DNA from: Bos javanicus
Lineage: Eukaryota; Chordata; Mammalia; Artiodactyla; Bovidae
Direction: 5' to 3'
DNA: 64,000 nucleotides
Assembly (NCBI RefSeq): GCF_032452875.1
Contig: NC_083884.1
Coordinates: forward strand, 26,181,501 to 26,245,500
Under the pieces are notes generated by a model. The model had not been told where the DNA came from. It did no database searches and worked only from the letters and a program-made list of their open reading frames with translations. Positions 46,086-58,311 of this stretch are shown in pieces (position 1 is the stretch's first letter; each line of letters opens with the position of its first letter). The position numbers were made by a program, and so were the translations under genes.

Positions 46086-47859
46086 ATAACAAGAAAATTT
46101 TTCTTTAAGGCTGTCATTTTAAATATATGGGCATAGTTCAGTGTGTGCATGAAACCACCATTTTAAATTTAATCTGTCCCCTTGCTAAGGTAAGAAAGAA
46201 GTAGTTTTACTCTTGACTATATGTGTAAAATACATAAAAAATGAAGTCTTATAGAGAAGAAACATCTATTTTCACCTGAATGTATTAGAAAATATACTTA
46301 CTGTTATGTGAGGAATATAGCTTGTGGTTAACCATGTATTTTTTTTGCTGATGACAGTATCTGTCCTCATAGAACCTGATTCAATTTGTAAGAGATACTT
46401 AAAATGAGATTACAGAATCACAAATGTACAGGTGGTACTTAAAGAGAAAAACTGAGTGATACATTTCATACATTTCTTAAAAGAGGCATTCCCACAACAA
46501 GACAGGATAAGAATATAACAGGAAAGCAGCCACTAGTATGAATGCTATTTTGCATTCTGAAATCTCATTTTGACTTGACTGTCCTTACAATTTGTTAGGT
46601 GAACTATAATAAAGCCTGCAAATGGCATCTGTCACCTTTGATGCATGCTGCATTTTACATAATATAAAAATAACTTATGATTCTACAGGGTAATAAATAG
46701 CTCACCAAGAGAGTTATGATACGCATGAAGCTCCTGAAATGAAGTTGTCTATCCTCCCGTTAGGATGTGGTGAGTCAGACATCCATTTCTCCAATATTAC
46801 TGAGGGAAATGTTGACCCACACAATATTAAATTAACAGTTTTACATTGACTAAAACTGGATGAGAAATGAAAGTGAAACTAATACATGTGGGTTTCAAAT
46901 AATTTTGTGAATAGTTGAAAAAAAGTCACCTTGACTTATTGCGCTTTTGTATTTTTATTATCAAAAATAGAAGGATAAGTGAGATCAAATACTTCATCAT
47001 GGAAAGAAAATCACATGTTAATATAAACAGCCAAAGGTAAACTAGAATTTTAAAGAATGTATGTATATAATGTATGTGCATTAAAAATTAATGCTAAAAT
47101 CATAAGATGATTTGCTATGATAAACAATTTGTCAAAATGTGTGTTTTGTCCTTTTCCTCTATAAGTTTTTAACAGCATCATTTTATAAATATGACACATT
47201 TTTTCAGTACAAAAGGGTAATATATGTTTTAGCCAAACCTGTGATTATGAAGTAACAATCCCAATAATTATCTTTAGATTAGAATCATAGAGACTTTCTC
47301 CTTAACAACTGTCATAGTATAGATTTATAGTATTTGGGACAATGGCCCTCAAAATGTCATTACTACTGAATATTTGGGAAAAGCGCAAATATCTGCACTC
47401 CTATCCCAGAGGTATTTGTTCCTAAGAGGGTACATGAAAAATCCACCTACCTTGTTTTTTAACCTCTAAGTCTTTAATTACTGTAAAGTTGTAACAGCCC
47501 AGGAAGATATCCTCTGTGGAAGTCAGAGACAAGATACACCCAGAATATTGCAGAACACTTAGAACCTCAAGGGTCTCTCAGAATCTTCTGAGGCTCATCA
47601 GGTTCTGGAAGATGCATTTATGAAGACCATTGTTATGATACTTTCCGTATAACAAGTGGGCAGTGAAAGTTGTCATGTTTTAAATGTCAAGGGGAGATTA
47701 ATTGAGGTGCATTTGCTCTTCAGTTTAGTATAAAACATACTCCATTTCTAGAAATTCTTGACATAAAAGAAAGAATTGAGGTGATTATAACATATTCTGG
47801 TATTAGAGAGGTTAAGAAGAGGTCAGATTCAAAGCACAAGTTTGGCAATATTTGAGATG
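46086..47859. other. Mostly unique sequence
   Basis: No gene was recognised. The 118-codon minus frame at 47720-48076 lies over the MaLR LTR and is a chance frame. Confidence 0.4.
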
Positions 47860-48213
47860 CCATCGCTGGTTCTGCAGTTAGAGCAAGCCATGTGTCAAAA
47901 AATGTGGGCGGGCAGTCTTTAGAAGCTAAAGTGAACTGTGGGCTGACAACTATCAGAGACTTGCACAACCTTAAGGGACTGAATTTGACCGACAGCCTGA
48001 ATGAGCTTGGAGAAAGCTTCTTTCTCAGAGCTTCTAGGTAACAGCCCATACTGGTTGATGGTTTGACTTGGGTCATGTGTGATCATAGGAGGAGATCCCA
48101 GTTAAACTCACTCAGACTTCAGACTTACAGAACTGTAAGCTAATAAATGGATAGTGTTTTAAGATGCAATGTGCAGTCAATTTTATGCTGCAATAGCAAA
48201 TTAATACACTTTT
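47860..48213 (+). repeat. Ancient MaLR-type LTR (MLT1-like)
   Basis: Sense LTR 3' part: gcaagccatgtgtcaaaaaa, then a cagacttacagaactgtaag segment, aataaatggatagtgtttta, and the end gcaatagcaaattaatacac. A dimeric SINE is inserted just past its end. Confidence 0.6.
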
Positions 48214-48225
48214 ATAAATGCATCC

Positions 48226-48499
48226 CGGAGAAGGCAATGGCACCCCACTCCAGTCCTTTTGCCTGGAAAATCCCATGGACAGAGGAGCCTGGTGGGCTGC
48301 AGGCCATGGGGTCGCTGGAGTTGGACATGACGGAGCGACTTCACTTTCACTTTTCACTTTCATGCATTGGAGAAGGAAATGGCAACCCACTCCAGTGTTC
48401 TTGCCTGGAGAATCCCAGGGACCGGTAGCCTGGTGGGCTGCCGTCTATGGGGTCACACAGAGTCGGACACGACTGAAGCGACGTAGCAGCAGCAGCAGC
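48226..48499 (+). mobile_element. Dimeric Bov-A SINE (Bov-A2/ART2A type)
   Basis: Sense dimer from cggagaaggcaatggcaccc to (agc)n. A perfect 12-bp duplication ataaatgcatcc lies at 48214-48225 and 48500-48511. Confidence 0.95.
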
Positions 48500-48511
48500 A
48501 TAAATGCATCC

Positions 48512-50821
48512 AGGACCTATTGAAGATCATGGAATATTTCTCCATGGACATCTAAGAACTGGATAATTTCTAATGTGAGGTAGCCATCAGAAACATTTGT
48601 TTCTTTCTGTGATTGTAACAAAAAATGACTATGTTACAAAGCCATCAGGATCTTGGCTGAATACTGGCACTAGGAAAATTAATACAGAATGAGTACAAAT
48701 GTCCAGGATTTGAGGGCTATGCCTTGAATGAAGCAGAACATCTCCTTTTTTAAGCTCATCTGATAATGCCAGCAGCAGCCTCACTGAAGAGGCTACCAGC
48801 AGTACCTTCAATAGACCTACCTACTAGCTCCCAGTTCCATTCAGTCCAAAGAAGTGGGTTGGATATACTGGGGTGGAAGGTGGGAAAGGTTTGAATGCAA
48901 AAGGAACAAAAGGACCTCATCTTCCAACCACCCACATAAGGAACCCTACCTCTTAATACCAATAAGTATCTCATTTTTTTCCTTGAATGTAACATAATGC
49001 AAATTAAAAGGCTGTCAATCTATCTCTCCCCTCTTCCCATAAAGGTGGAATAATAAAGCATGTAGATTCTTTTTACATGTAATACTTCAAATGAATGTCT
49101 ACTGTGTTATAAAGTCTAGTAGCTTATATCCTGACTTTCATTTATATGAAAAGTATATGAACCACGTGGATGCAGTTGCTCCTCTGAAGATATACAATAT
49201 ATGATGATAAACCATCAATGGTTAAAGTAAAAACAACAAGTTTGACTTCCTGTATTAATCAGACAACAACAGCTAAAGCAAAAAAGATGTGCCCTTTCCA
49301 ATTTAGGCATGATGTTCTCTAGACAGTGAGAGTGACTTTGAAGCATAAAAAGTAGTTAACCTTCCTGGCATGATGCTGTAAAAGATGTCTTCTTATATCT
49401 ATTTGCTTCCAGAAATCATTTGGATCAAAGAAAGGTGCCACTAGGCTGGTTTTCTGTTGTGATTCAGGCTTCTATTTCAGAGCAAGTAGCAACGTGAGGC
49501 TTATTTTGAATCAATTAACTATTTTGCCTGTTGCCATAGAGTTGTGCTCTTGTTATACTGTGAGAAATCAACTTGGGCAAGTGGTTTCAGAGCAATGCTT
49601 GGTTTAGTGTAAAGCAGTTATGGTCACATCCTTACACTTGGTACTACTCCCTGATACTTCTTAGCTTCTTTCCTCATTCAAATGACAGCATCTAAAAAAT
49701 AATAGAAAATAGATGTTGTATTAAATGTGAAATTAAGGAGCCAGAGAAGGTGACATTAGCTGATTATTTGACCAAGGGTGAAACAAAAATTTAAGCAAGC
49801 ACACTTAATAAACAGATAAAATATAAAAATCCACTTTATGGATACTTCCATAAAATGATTATTTGTATGAATTATGTATGATAATTTGACTGAATGTTGA
49901 AAGTTTTGCACCAGACTGTCAAGAAATAGATTCTTAAAAATTGGCATGTCTGAAAGAGGGGAAATATCAGTTGCCCAAATTCTAAAAAGTAGTTCACAAA
50001 CAGTATCAAATTGCCCTCATATTTGAGGGCATGTCTGTTTCATAGTGGATGAGTGTGTTATGAAAGTAATGGTGGGGAGAAAGGACTCTCAGTGATGAAC
50101 ATTACACAGCAGAATATGAGGGCAGCACCATATGCCCTTACAGCTGGAGTTTATAAGATTATTTTGTCTGATTTGACACTTCATTTACATCCAGCCCACA
50201 ATTTTAGAGATTTTTTTTAATTGCTAAATGATATACAGAGTTTTAAGAATTGAAAAAAAAGAAAAAACAGTTTCAATGAAAAAAAAATAAGAAGAAGCAA
50301 TGCTGACATAAAGTTAGCAGTGACCTGCTGTAAAGATTCAGAATGACCCACAGCAGTGAGATGAGTCATCAAGGCAAAGTCGTCAAGTCATCAAGACCCT
50401 AGGTTGTAGAGGTTGAGCATCTGGCAACAGAACCCACGCAGAGATAAAACTGAATGATTAAGGGGAAGCTTCAGTAGTTAATGAGAAATCATAAGGAACC
50501 CTAGATCCAGGTACTCAGGATTTTTTCAGCAAAAGACAGGAATCTATTTCTGGGGCAAATAACAAAGCCATACACATACACTGTCATTTATCAGATTGGT
50601 AAAAATAAAAAATGTGTTATAAGTAGAACATACTCGTGTTGGTAATTTGGCCCTTTAGCATTGGTAGAAATGTCAACTTTTAAAGACCATGTGTGACAAT
50701 TTAAATGTTTATCAACACTTTCAAATGTGCACATTAGTTTTCAAAACAACATAGATTCCAAGAAAAAATCCCCACAGATATCTTTATATATATGCAGAAA
50801 AACAGAAGTTCAGGTGTAATT
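48512..50821. other. Mostly unique sequence
   Basis: About 2.3 kb without recognised genes or repeats. Short frames at 48629-48995 and 49756-49947 have no domain. Confidence 0.4.
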
Positions 50822-50830
50822 ATTAATCAT

Positions 50831-51475
50831 GGGAAATAGATGGGGAAACAGTGGAAACAGTGTCAGACTTTATTTTTTGGGGCTCCAAAATCACTGCAGA
50901 TGGTGACTGCAGCCATGAAATTAAAAGACGCTTACTCCTTGGAAGGAAAGTTATGACCAACCTAGATAGCATATTCAAAACCAGAGACATTACTTTGCCA
51001 ACAAAGGTCTGTCTAGTCAAGGCTATGGTTTTTCCAGTGGTCATGTATGGATGTGAGAGTTGGACTGTGAAGAAAGCTGAGCACCGAAGAATTGATGCTT
51101 TTGAACTGTGGTGTTGGAGAAGACTTTTGAGAGTCCCTTGGACTGCAAGGAGATCCAACCAGTCCATTCTGAAGGAGATCAGCCCTGAGATTTCTTTGGA
51201 AGGAATGATGCTAAAGCTGAAACTCCAATACTTTGGCCACCTCATGTGAAGAGTTGACTCATTGGAAAAGACTCATGCTGGGAGGGATTGGGGGCAGGAG
51301 GAGAAGGGGTCGACAGAGGATGAGATGGCTGGATGGCATCACTACTCGATGGACGTGAGTCTGAGTGAACTCTGGGAGTTGGTGATAGACAGAGAGGCCT
51401 GGTGTGCTGTGATTCATGGGGTCACAAAGAGTCGGACACGACTGAGTGACTGAACTGAACTGACTGAACTGAATC
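50831..51475 (+). mobile_element. BovB LINE 3' end, 5'-truncated
   Basis: Sense BovB from gggaaatagatggggaaaca to the (gaact)n tail. The 9-bp duplication attaatcat lies at 50822-50830 and 51476-51484. Confidence 0.93.
50851..51249 (+). pseudogene. BovB RT C-terminal fragment
   Basis: A 132-codon frame reads the BovB C-terminal part after the catalytic domain: METVSDFIFWGSKITADGD, then SHEIKRRLLLGRKVMTNLDS, DITLPTKVCLVKAMVFPVVM and LWCWRRLLRVPWTARRSN. It stops at the CTCATGTGA that replaces the usual arginine codon after FGHLM; the tail continues at 51262-51453. No catalytic residues remain. Confidence 0.85.
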
Positions 51476-51484
51476 ATTAATCAT

Positions 51485-52007
51485 TTGTAGTAGCTAAGGA
51501 TGAGAAACTATGAATAATGAATAATAGAAAAATGTTAAATAATGTCCTTTCACATCAGAATAGGCTTTTGCAGCCATTTGAAGACTCAGACTGGTCTGAG
51601 TACTTACTGGAAATTTTAAGCTATATAGTTAAATGAAGAAAGGCAAGCTGCCAGTGAAGATGCACACACGCTGTATGTTTCAGAGCTTAGCTCCCGTTTC
51701 TAGATTCTTTCGCTTGACCAGGACAGTGAGGGTAATAGGCATATCCCAAAGAAAGCAAGGCAAACAGATCAAAAGAGCCTGGCTTCCTGGTGACATCATT
51801 AAACCTCTGTACTTATTTCAAAGTTCGCATGGTGTGGGAGATATAATTTTATTTGTATTTATAGTTCTAATAATTAGGTCTCTTTTCTTTTCACTTCCAG
51901 CTTCTGCATATATTTATCATAGTTTTCTATTAGTATTAGCCAGTTGATACACGTTAATCTCCTTAAAAGGTGTAAAGTAATATAAAGAGTTAGTGTTTTA
52001 TTATGTT
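51485..52007. other. Unique sequence
   Basis: A 104-codon frame (51633-51947) has a hydrophobic end but no recognisable signature. I do not call it a gene. Confidence 0.35.
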
Positions 52008-52208
52008 CCCTTTTAGATGGCTCAGAGGTAAAGAATCCACCTGCCAATCTGGGAGACACAAGAGATGTGGTTTTGATCCCTGGCTTGGGAAGATCCCCTG
52101 GAGCAGGAAATGACAACCTCCTCCAGTATTCTTGCCTGGAGAATCCCATGAATATCTGGTGGGCTGCAGTTTGTATGGTCGCAAATAATTGGACATGACT
52201 GAGCACAG

Positions 52209-52234
<26 letters not shown>
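52008..52234 (+). mobile_element. Bov-tA SINE with (CA)n tail
   Basis: Sense SINE from cccttttagatggctcagag to catgactgagcacag, followed by about 13 CA units at 52209-52234. Expanded CA tails are common on these SINEs. Confidence 0.88.
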
Positions 52235-52239
<5 letters not shown>

Positions 52240-52374
52240 GTAGGAATAATAATAATGAATATATTTATATTTCCTTAAGAAATATACCAATATAAATATA
52301 CTTAATATATTTGTTATATATAATATCAATAATTAATATATACATATATTTCATTAAATTCACTAAGAAAAAAT
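52235..52374. other. AT-rich spacer between tail-to-tail SINEs
   Basis: Dense TA/AT content. No feature. Confidence 0.5.
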
Positions 52375-52594
52375 GAGTGTGTGTGTGTGCATGCTGGTGC
52401 TCAGTCATGTTCAACTCTTTGAGACCCCATGGACTCTAGCCCACCAGGCTCCTCTATTGGTGGAATTTTCCAGGCAAGAATCCTGGAGTGGGTTGCCATT
52501 TCTTACTCCAGGGGATCTTCTGGACCCAGGGATGGAACCAGTGTCTCTTGAATTGACAGGTGGTTTCTTTACCACTGCTCCACCTCAGAAGCCC
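52375..52594 (-). mobile_element. Bov-tA SINE with (TG)n start
   Basis: Antisense SINE beginning with gtgtgtgtgtgtgtgc at 52377-52390 and ending ctccacctcagaagccc. A short (agat)n run follows at 52596-52608. Confidence 0.87.
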
Positions 52595-52717
52595 ATAGAT
52601 AGATAGATTGATATTCCTTAAAATCAACCAAATAAATGAATATTAGGAAAAAAGAAGAAAGCATTTCTATGAAATGTCATAAAACATTTTAAATTCTATT
52701 AATATAATGTTTTACCT

Positions 52718-52967
52718 GGCTTCCCTGATAGCTCAGTTGGTAAAGAATCCGCCTGCAATGCAGGAGACCCCAGTTGGATTCCTGGAGGAAGGATCCGCTG
52801 GCAAATGGGTAAGCTACCCACTCCAGTATTACTGGGCCTCTCTTGTGGCTCAGCCAGTAAAGAATCAACCCACAAGGCAGGAGACCTAGGTTCAATCCCT
52901 GGGTTGGTAAGACGTCCTGGAGAAATGAAAGGCTACCCACTCCAGTACTCTGGCCTGGAAAATTCCT
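52718..52967 (+). mobile_element. Bov-A2 SINE (two Bov-A units)
   Basis: Sense dimer: first head ggcttccctgatagctcag at 52718, second head ggcctctcttgtggctcagc near 52834, ending at ctctggcctggaaaattcc. Confidence 0.87.
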
Positions 52968-53846
52968 ATAAACTATGAAATTTGATATTAGTAGTTTCAA
53001 AGATTTTGTTAGTGTTTTTATGTTGTTAAGTAGAAAAAAAAGTCTCTACCGACACTTGCCTTTTTGACAATCAGAAAGAACATATTTGTTGCAATTTCCT
53101 GAAGATAACTATTACGCAGTTGACATGGTATATTGGCCATAATTTTGTTAATATTCTTCATTTTATTAAGGATTTTAACTATACTATTTTTGTTTCACTA
53201 CTTAAGATATGCACAGATTTAGATTCTGGTAGAAATGTATGCCTAGATTGAGCATCTGCTTATAGGATTTAATATAGAGCTGACATAAGAATGTTTTGCA
53301 CAAATTAAGATCTTATATAAATGTATATTCTAATCCTTCCACATACATCTTACTAATATAATGGCTGAGATTATAAAGGACACATATTACCATGGTAAGA
53401 TTCTAAGAAAATAAATCCTGACAATTGGTACAGCTGCAGCATAATTTACTTCTGGGCAGGTGGTTTGGTTGTCAGACAAGTAATCCCCTGGGTAATCAGA
53501 ATTGCAAAAGGCACTGATGATCATTTAGATAAAATAGTATAATACCAGAAATAAATCTGGGTGAGCAGTCCAGCCATGTAACACAAACAGCACAGACATG
53601 AATTAAAAACAGATTTATTTAAAATGCTCCAGGAAAGAAGTTTCCCATCAGTAACATGAGTACAGAAAATATGTCATCTGCCCATTGATGTAATTCTGGT
53701 CTTTAAACAGAAAAAAATACTTCAAAAGTAAAATTAATAATCCTAAATGTTATGTCAAATGGTACAAAATAAGACTTAAAACTCTCACAGGAAAATCATC
53801 AATAATGCTGCTTCATGTCAATTGTTCCATAAATTTGCAAATTTTT
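52968..53846. other. AT-rich unique sequence
   Basis: No recognised feature. Confidence 0.4.
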
Positions 53847-54030
53847 ATGGCTCAAATTTTAAAGAATCTGCCTGCAATGCAGGAGACCCGAATTCGATCT
53901 CTGGGTTGGGAAGATCCCCCTGGAGAAGGGAATGGCTACACATTCCAGTATTCTTGCCTGGAGAATTCCATGGACAGAAGAGCCTGGTAGGCTAGAGCCC
54001 ATGGGTTCTCAAAGAGCTGGACATGAATGA
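53847..54030 (+). mobile_element. Bov-tA SINE, head degraded
   Basis: Sense SINE from atggctcaaattttaaagaa through box-B-like aattcgatctctgggttgg to agagctggacatgaatgaca. Confidence 0.85.
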
Positions 54031-54920
54031 CACTTGAGGGAACCAGAACTTCTCAGAATTTTGCTTTGAAGACATCATTTAACCAGTTCTCCACATCAGG
54101 AAGATATATAAAGTATGTGAATGTGGCATTAGCTGTGGAGGATTAGAGAACACTGTCCTTTGTTATAATAAACTTTGTCAGATACAGTGCAGGGTAGCAG
54201 ATAAGGGATACAATAATGACTCAGAACCACTTCTTGACAAAGTGATTTTGGGGATATGTGAAGATAACATATACTCTATTTTGGGATGGTGTGAGGAGTT
54301 GAGTGGGCTCAGAAAGACCTTCAGACCAATTTCCACAGTGCACTTGTCCTGGAAGAGGGTTGAATAGTAACGTAAATGATATATCATTAGTGTATATCTG
54401 TATACTGTGTGAACATGTATTGTTAAATAATGACACACATAATCTTAATTATAGATTAAAAAGTAGTTTTAAGACTACATCAACAATATCATATCTTTTT
54501 ACATATACATTGTAAGTGGACATGCTTTACTGGCTGAAGAGAGTAAAAATAATGTAGAAGCAGACTCAGGAAAATGAAATAATTTTGCATTAAATAGGTT
54601 TTGGCTTAGTAAAATATAAAACTGCAGGCCAAACAGTCTTGCTTGTTCACACAAAAAATATAAACACAAAATTTGGTCACTCAGTGCAAAGAGAAATAGA
54701 AGGTGCTTGGGGTTGAGACCATACACGCCTTCACACCTTTTTAAATTCCCAGCCTCTCTTCCTTGATCATAACATCTACTAGTACCAAAATCTTTTAGCC
54801 CAGGTAATGACTGAAAGGAAGAAAGTCAAGCAAAATTTTAAGAAGATTTGACCATTATGAATATTTGAGAGCAGAGTAATTTGAATAGAAATATTGTATA
54901 TGAATAAAACACAGAGAAAC
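54031..54920. other. Unique sequence
   Basis: Overlapping short frames at 54178-54726 on both strands lack recognisable domains. Confidence 0.4.
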
Positions 54921-55125
54921 TCTGACATCCCTTGTAGCTCAGTCGGTAAAGAATCTGCCTGCAGTGCAGGAGAACCAGATTCAATCCCTGGGTTGGGAAG
55001 ATCCCCTGGAGAAGGAAATGGCAAGCCATTCCAGTATCCTTGCCTGGAAAATCTCATGGAAAAAGGAGCCTGGTGGGCTGCAGTCCATGGGGTCCCAAAG
55101 AGTCAGGCATGACTGAGCAACTAAC

Positions 55126-55144
<19 letters not shown>
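54921..55144 (+). mobile_element. Bov-tA SINE
   Basis: Sense SINE from tctgacatcccttgtagctc to catgactgagcaactaacac, ending in a (ctaa)n tail. Confidence 0.9.

Positions 55145-55184
<40 letters not shown>
55145..55184. repeat. (TA)n microsatellite on a SINE tail
   Basis: About 20 TA units directly following the SINE (ctaa)n tail, the usual birthplace of such microsatellites. Confidence 0.95.
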
Positions 55185-55185
<1 letters not shown>

Positions 55186-55865
55186 GTTTCTGTGTTTTAT
55201 ATATTTATAACATTGGTATATAATATGTACATGCATGTATTTACATACACCAGTATGAACAAGAATTGTCTTTGGATTAGATGCTGGAAATAGATGTTAG
55301 CCTCATATTTTTACACCTTACCAAACTTTCCACCTGTTTATGCATTAAGTGATAGTATCATTTAGGGAAGTAACACATTTAAACATATAGAAGATTAAAA
55401 AAAGACATAAAGTAAATTCGGGCCATTGAAGAAAAAAAATAAACTATAGGGAAAAGATAAAAATTCATAAATACAAAATATAATGCAATAGGCAATGTGG
55501 TAATAAACAAAATTTCTAGAAATGTGAAGCAAGGATAATATTCAAATAGATGACAATGGATAAAGATGTGATAATAGGATGACTAGCAGACAGAATTTCT
55601 GCAACCTAGAAGTAGAGTCAGAATAAGTGAAGAAATGAGAATGACAAAGCAACATACATGAAAGTGATCAGATAAAAAATGGAGCTGGTGGAGTGTACTG
55701 ATGTTAGGAATCCAGAGGGAAAGTACAGGTAAAATGAAATCTGTATTTTAAGTGAACAACTTCACTTAAAATACTAAGAGGAAAGTCCAAAGTTGCAAAA
55801 GGCAGAAATAGAGTTGCATTTGAAATACGTTGACATTATTATATATATCCGTGTTAAGTTTACCC
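55185..55865. other. AT-rich unique sequence
   Basis: No recognised feature. Confidence 0.4.
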
Positions 55866-56080
55866 ATCCATGGAAAATAATAATCCATCTGCCAATGCAA
55901 GAGACTTTAAGAGATGAGGGTTCAATCCCTTGAAGGAGGATGATCCCTTGGAAGAGGTTATGGCAATCCACTCCAGTATTCTTGCCTGAAGAATCCCATG
56001 GACAGAGAAGCCTGGAGGGCTACAGTTCATAGGGTTGCTAAGAGTCAGACATGACTGAAGTGACTTAGCATGCACACATA
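55866..56080 (+). mobile_element. Bov-tA SINE, older copy
   Basis: Sense SINE with a degraded head (aataataatccatctgccaa) and a good 3' half ending catgactgaagtgacttagc. Confidence 0.83.
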
Positions 56081-56355
56081 CTCATCTATGTGCAAAGTTC
56101 AGTTCAGTTCAGTCACTCAGTCATATCCAACTCTTTGCGACCCCATGAACTGCAGCACCCCAGGCCTCCATGATCATCACATTCTCCCGGAGATCACCCA
56201 AATACATGTCATCAAACCAGTGATGCCATTCAGCCATCTCATCCTCTGCTGTCCCCTTCTCCTCCTGTCCCCAATCCCTCCCAGCATCAGAGTCTTTTCC
56301 ACTGAGTCAACTCTTCGAATGAGGTGGCCTAAATACTGGAGTTTCAGCTTTAACA

Positions 56356-57218
56356 TCATTCCTTCCAAAGAACACCCATCTCCTTTAGAATGGACTGGTT
56401 GGATCTCCTTGCAGTCCAAGGGACTCTCAAGAGTCTTCTCCAACACCATAGTTCAAAAGCATCAATTCTTTGGCACTCAGCTTTCTTTTTAGTCCAACTC
56501 TCACATCCATATATGACCACTGGAAAAACCATAGCCTTGACTAGATGGACCTTTGTTGGCAAAGTAATGTCTCTGCTTTTTAATATGCTATCTAGGTTGG
56601 TCATAACTTTTCTTCCAAGGAGTAAGTGTCTTTTAATTTCATGGCTGCAGTCACCATCTGCAGTGATTTTGGAGCCCCCCAAAATAAAGTCTGACACTGT
56701 TTCCACTGTTTCCCCATCTATTTCCCATGAAGTGATGGGACTGGATGCCATGATCATCATTTTCTGAATGTTGAGCTTTAAGCCAACTTTTCACTCTCCT
56801 CTTTCAGTTTCATCAAGAGGCTTTTTAGTTCCTCTTCACTTTCTGCCATAAGGGTGGTGTCATCTGCATATCTGAGGTTATTGATATTTCTCCCAGGAAT
56901 CTTGATTCCAGCTTGTGCTTCTTCCAGCCCAGCGTTTCTCATGATGTACTCTGCATATACGTTAAATAAGTTAAGTGACAATATACAGCCTTGACATACT
57001 CCTTTCGCTATTTGGAACCAGTCTATTGTCCCACATCCAGTGCTAACTCTTGCTTCCTGACCTGCATACAGATTTCTCAAGAGGCAGGTCAGGTGGTCTG
57101 GTATTCCCATCTCTTTCAGAATTTTCCACAGCTTTTTGTGATCCACACAGTCAAAGGCTTTGACGTAGTCAATAAAGCAGAAATATATGTTTTTCTGGAA
57201 CTCTCTTGCTTTTTCCAT
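56356..57218 (-). pseudogene. BovB RT, part after the LTR insertion
   Basis: A 146-codon frame (56778-57218) starts right at the LTR edge with MEKAREFQKNIYFCFIDY. It includes the palm DCVDHKKLW block and the catalytic YADD at 56859-56870, and ends at EESEKLA because one T is missing near 56791. The next 134-codon frame (56356-56760) continues with SWEIDGETVETVSDF and HEIKRHLLLGRKVMTNLD. This is the C-terminal half of the RT. Confidence 0.87.
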
Positions 57219-57652
57219 GATCTAATGTGCCGGGGTCCAGCCCCAGCTGATCCAGGGAGTTCGAAGTGGGGACGGTGTCGGCGAGGGTCAGGATACAATA
57301 GCTTCAATTAGATATTAATTAAAGATATAAAGAGTAATAGAATAAGGATAGCTCAGTAGGAAAATTCAGTGGAGAAAAGAGGCTGAGTAGCTTGGTTTAC
57401 GCGGGAGACCAATAAAACTTCAAGACAAGAAGTTTGCACCACTTACGTAGGCCACAGGCGTCCTTCCGTTCTCCTGAAGGAGAGGAGACACTGAGGCCTC
57501 CCCGGTCGGATCTTAGAAGCCCAGGCATAATTAGTAAGCATGGTGGGTTCCGAGCTCCAGATGGAGACTCAACCAGAGTTTGAGAGGGAGAAAGATAAGG
57601 GGAGACCAGTATTTCGAGGAACTGATCCCAATTCTTCATTTTCCAGAGTCTG

Positions 57653-57660
57653 TTTTTATA
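57653..57660 (-). promoter_or_regulatory. TATA box of the solo LTR
   Basis: On the minus strand the sequence reads TATAAAAA within GTGTATAAAAACAGACTCTG, about 430 bases from the LTR 3' edge, a sensible place for the U3/R promoter. Whether it is active cannot be judged from sequence. Confidence 0.6.
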
Positions 57661-58082
57661 CACAGAGATGTTATACAAAAGTCACACGGGGACAGCAGTC
57701 CTGACTTTTATTAAAGTCAGGTGCTTCACACAAATGCATACAGAGGTCTTAGGGGTGTTATATCATCTTCTGGCCAGGGGGGCCTGCTGACAATTTACGA
57801 CCCTCTCCTTGTGACAGCGGTCAGTCAACACTTATTTCTCCAGGGGTGATTATTCTTAAAACAGACACCACCCAAATAAAGTTACATTCCTATAGGGTGA
57901 GGGTATAGTGGATTTTAGTTAAGGAAAGCATTTACTTAGCCTAAGGTCTAACATGATTAATATCAAAGGTTAATACTTATTTCTTCTATATATTCATTAA
58001 TGTGTGTAAGGGCAGGGGATGTGGAGACTTAGCAACAAACATTGGCTCAACAGATGAAAAACCCTTCACCAATACAATTTCT

Positions 58083-58311
58083 TTTTTTTAATTTTATTTT
58101 ATTTTTAAACTTTACATAATTGTATTAGTTTTGCCAAATATCAAAATGAATCCGCCACAAGCATACATGTGTTCCCCATCCTGAACCCTCCTCCCTCCTC
58201 CCTCCCCACACCATCCCTCTGGGTCATCCCAGTGCACCAGCCCCAAGCATCCAGTATCGCGCATCGAACCTGGACTGGCAACTCATTTCTTACATGATAT
58301 TCTACATGTTT
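58083..58311 (-). mobile_element. L1 3' UTR fragment nested in the LTR
   Basis: Antisense bovine-type L1 tail: poly-T, then taaactttacataattgtat, gaatccgccacaagcataca, and the ccctcctccctcctccctcc block. The 8-bp duplication caatttct lies at 58075-58082 and 58312-58319. Confidence 0.88.

Noticed and set aside
51633..51947. 104-codon frame with a hydrophobic C-terminus
   Set aside because: No signal peptide or family pattern. The hydrophobic end reflects T-rich DNA.
57397..57678. 93-codon minus-strand frame in the LTR as a retroviral protein
   Set aside because: It lies within the LTR R/U5 region and has no gag, pol or env motif.
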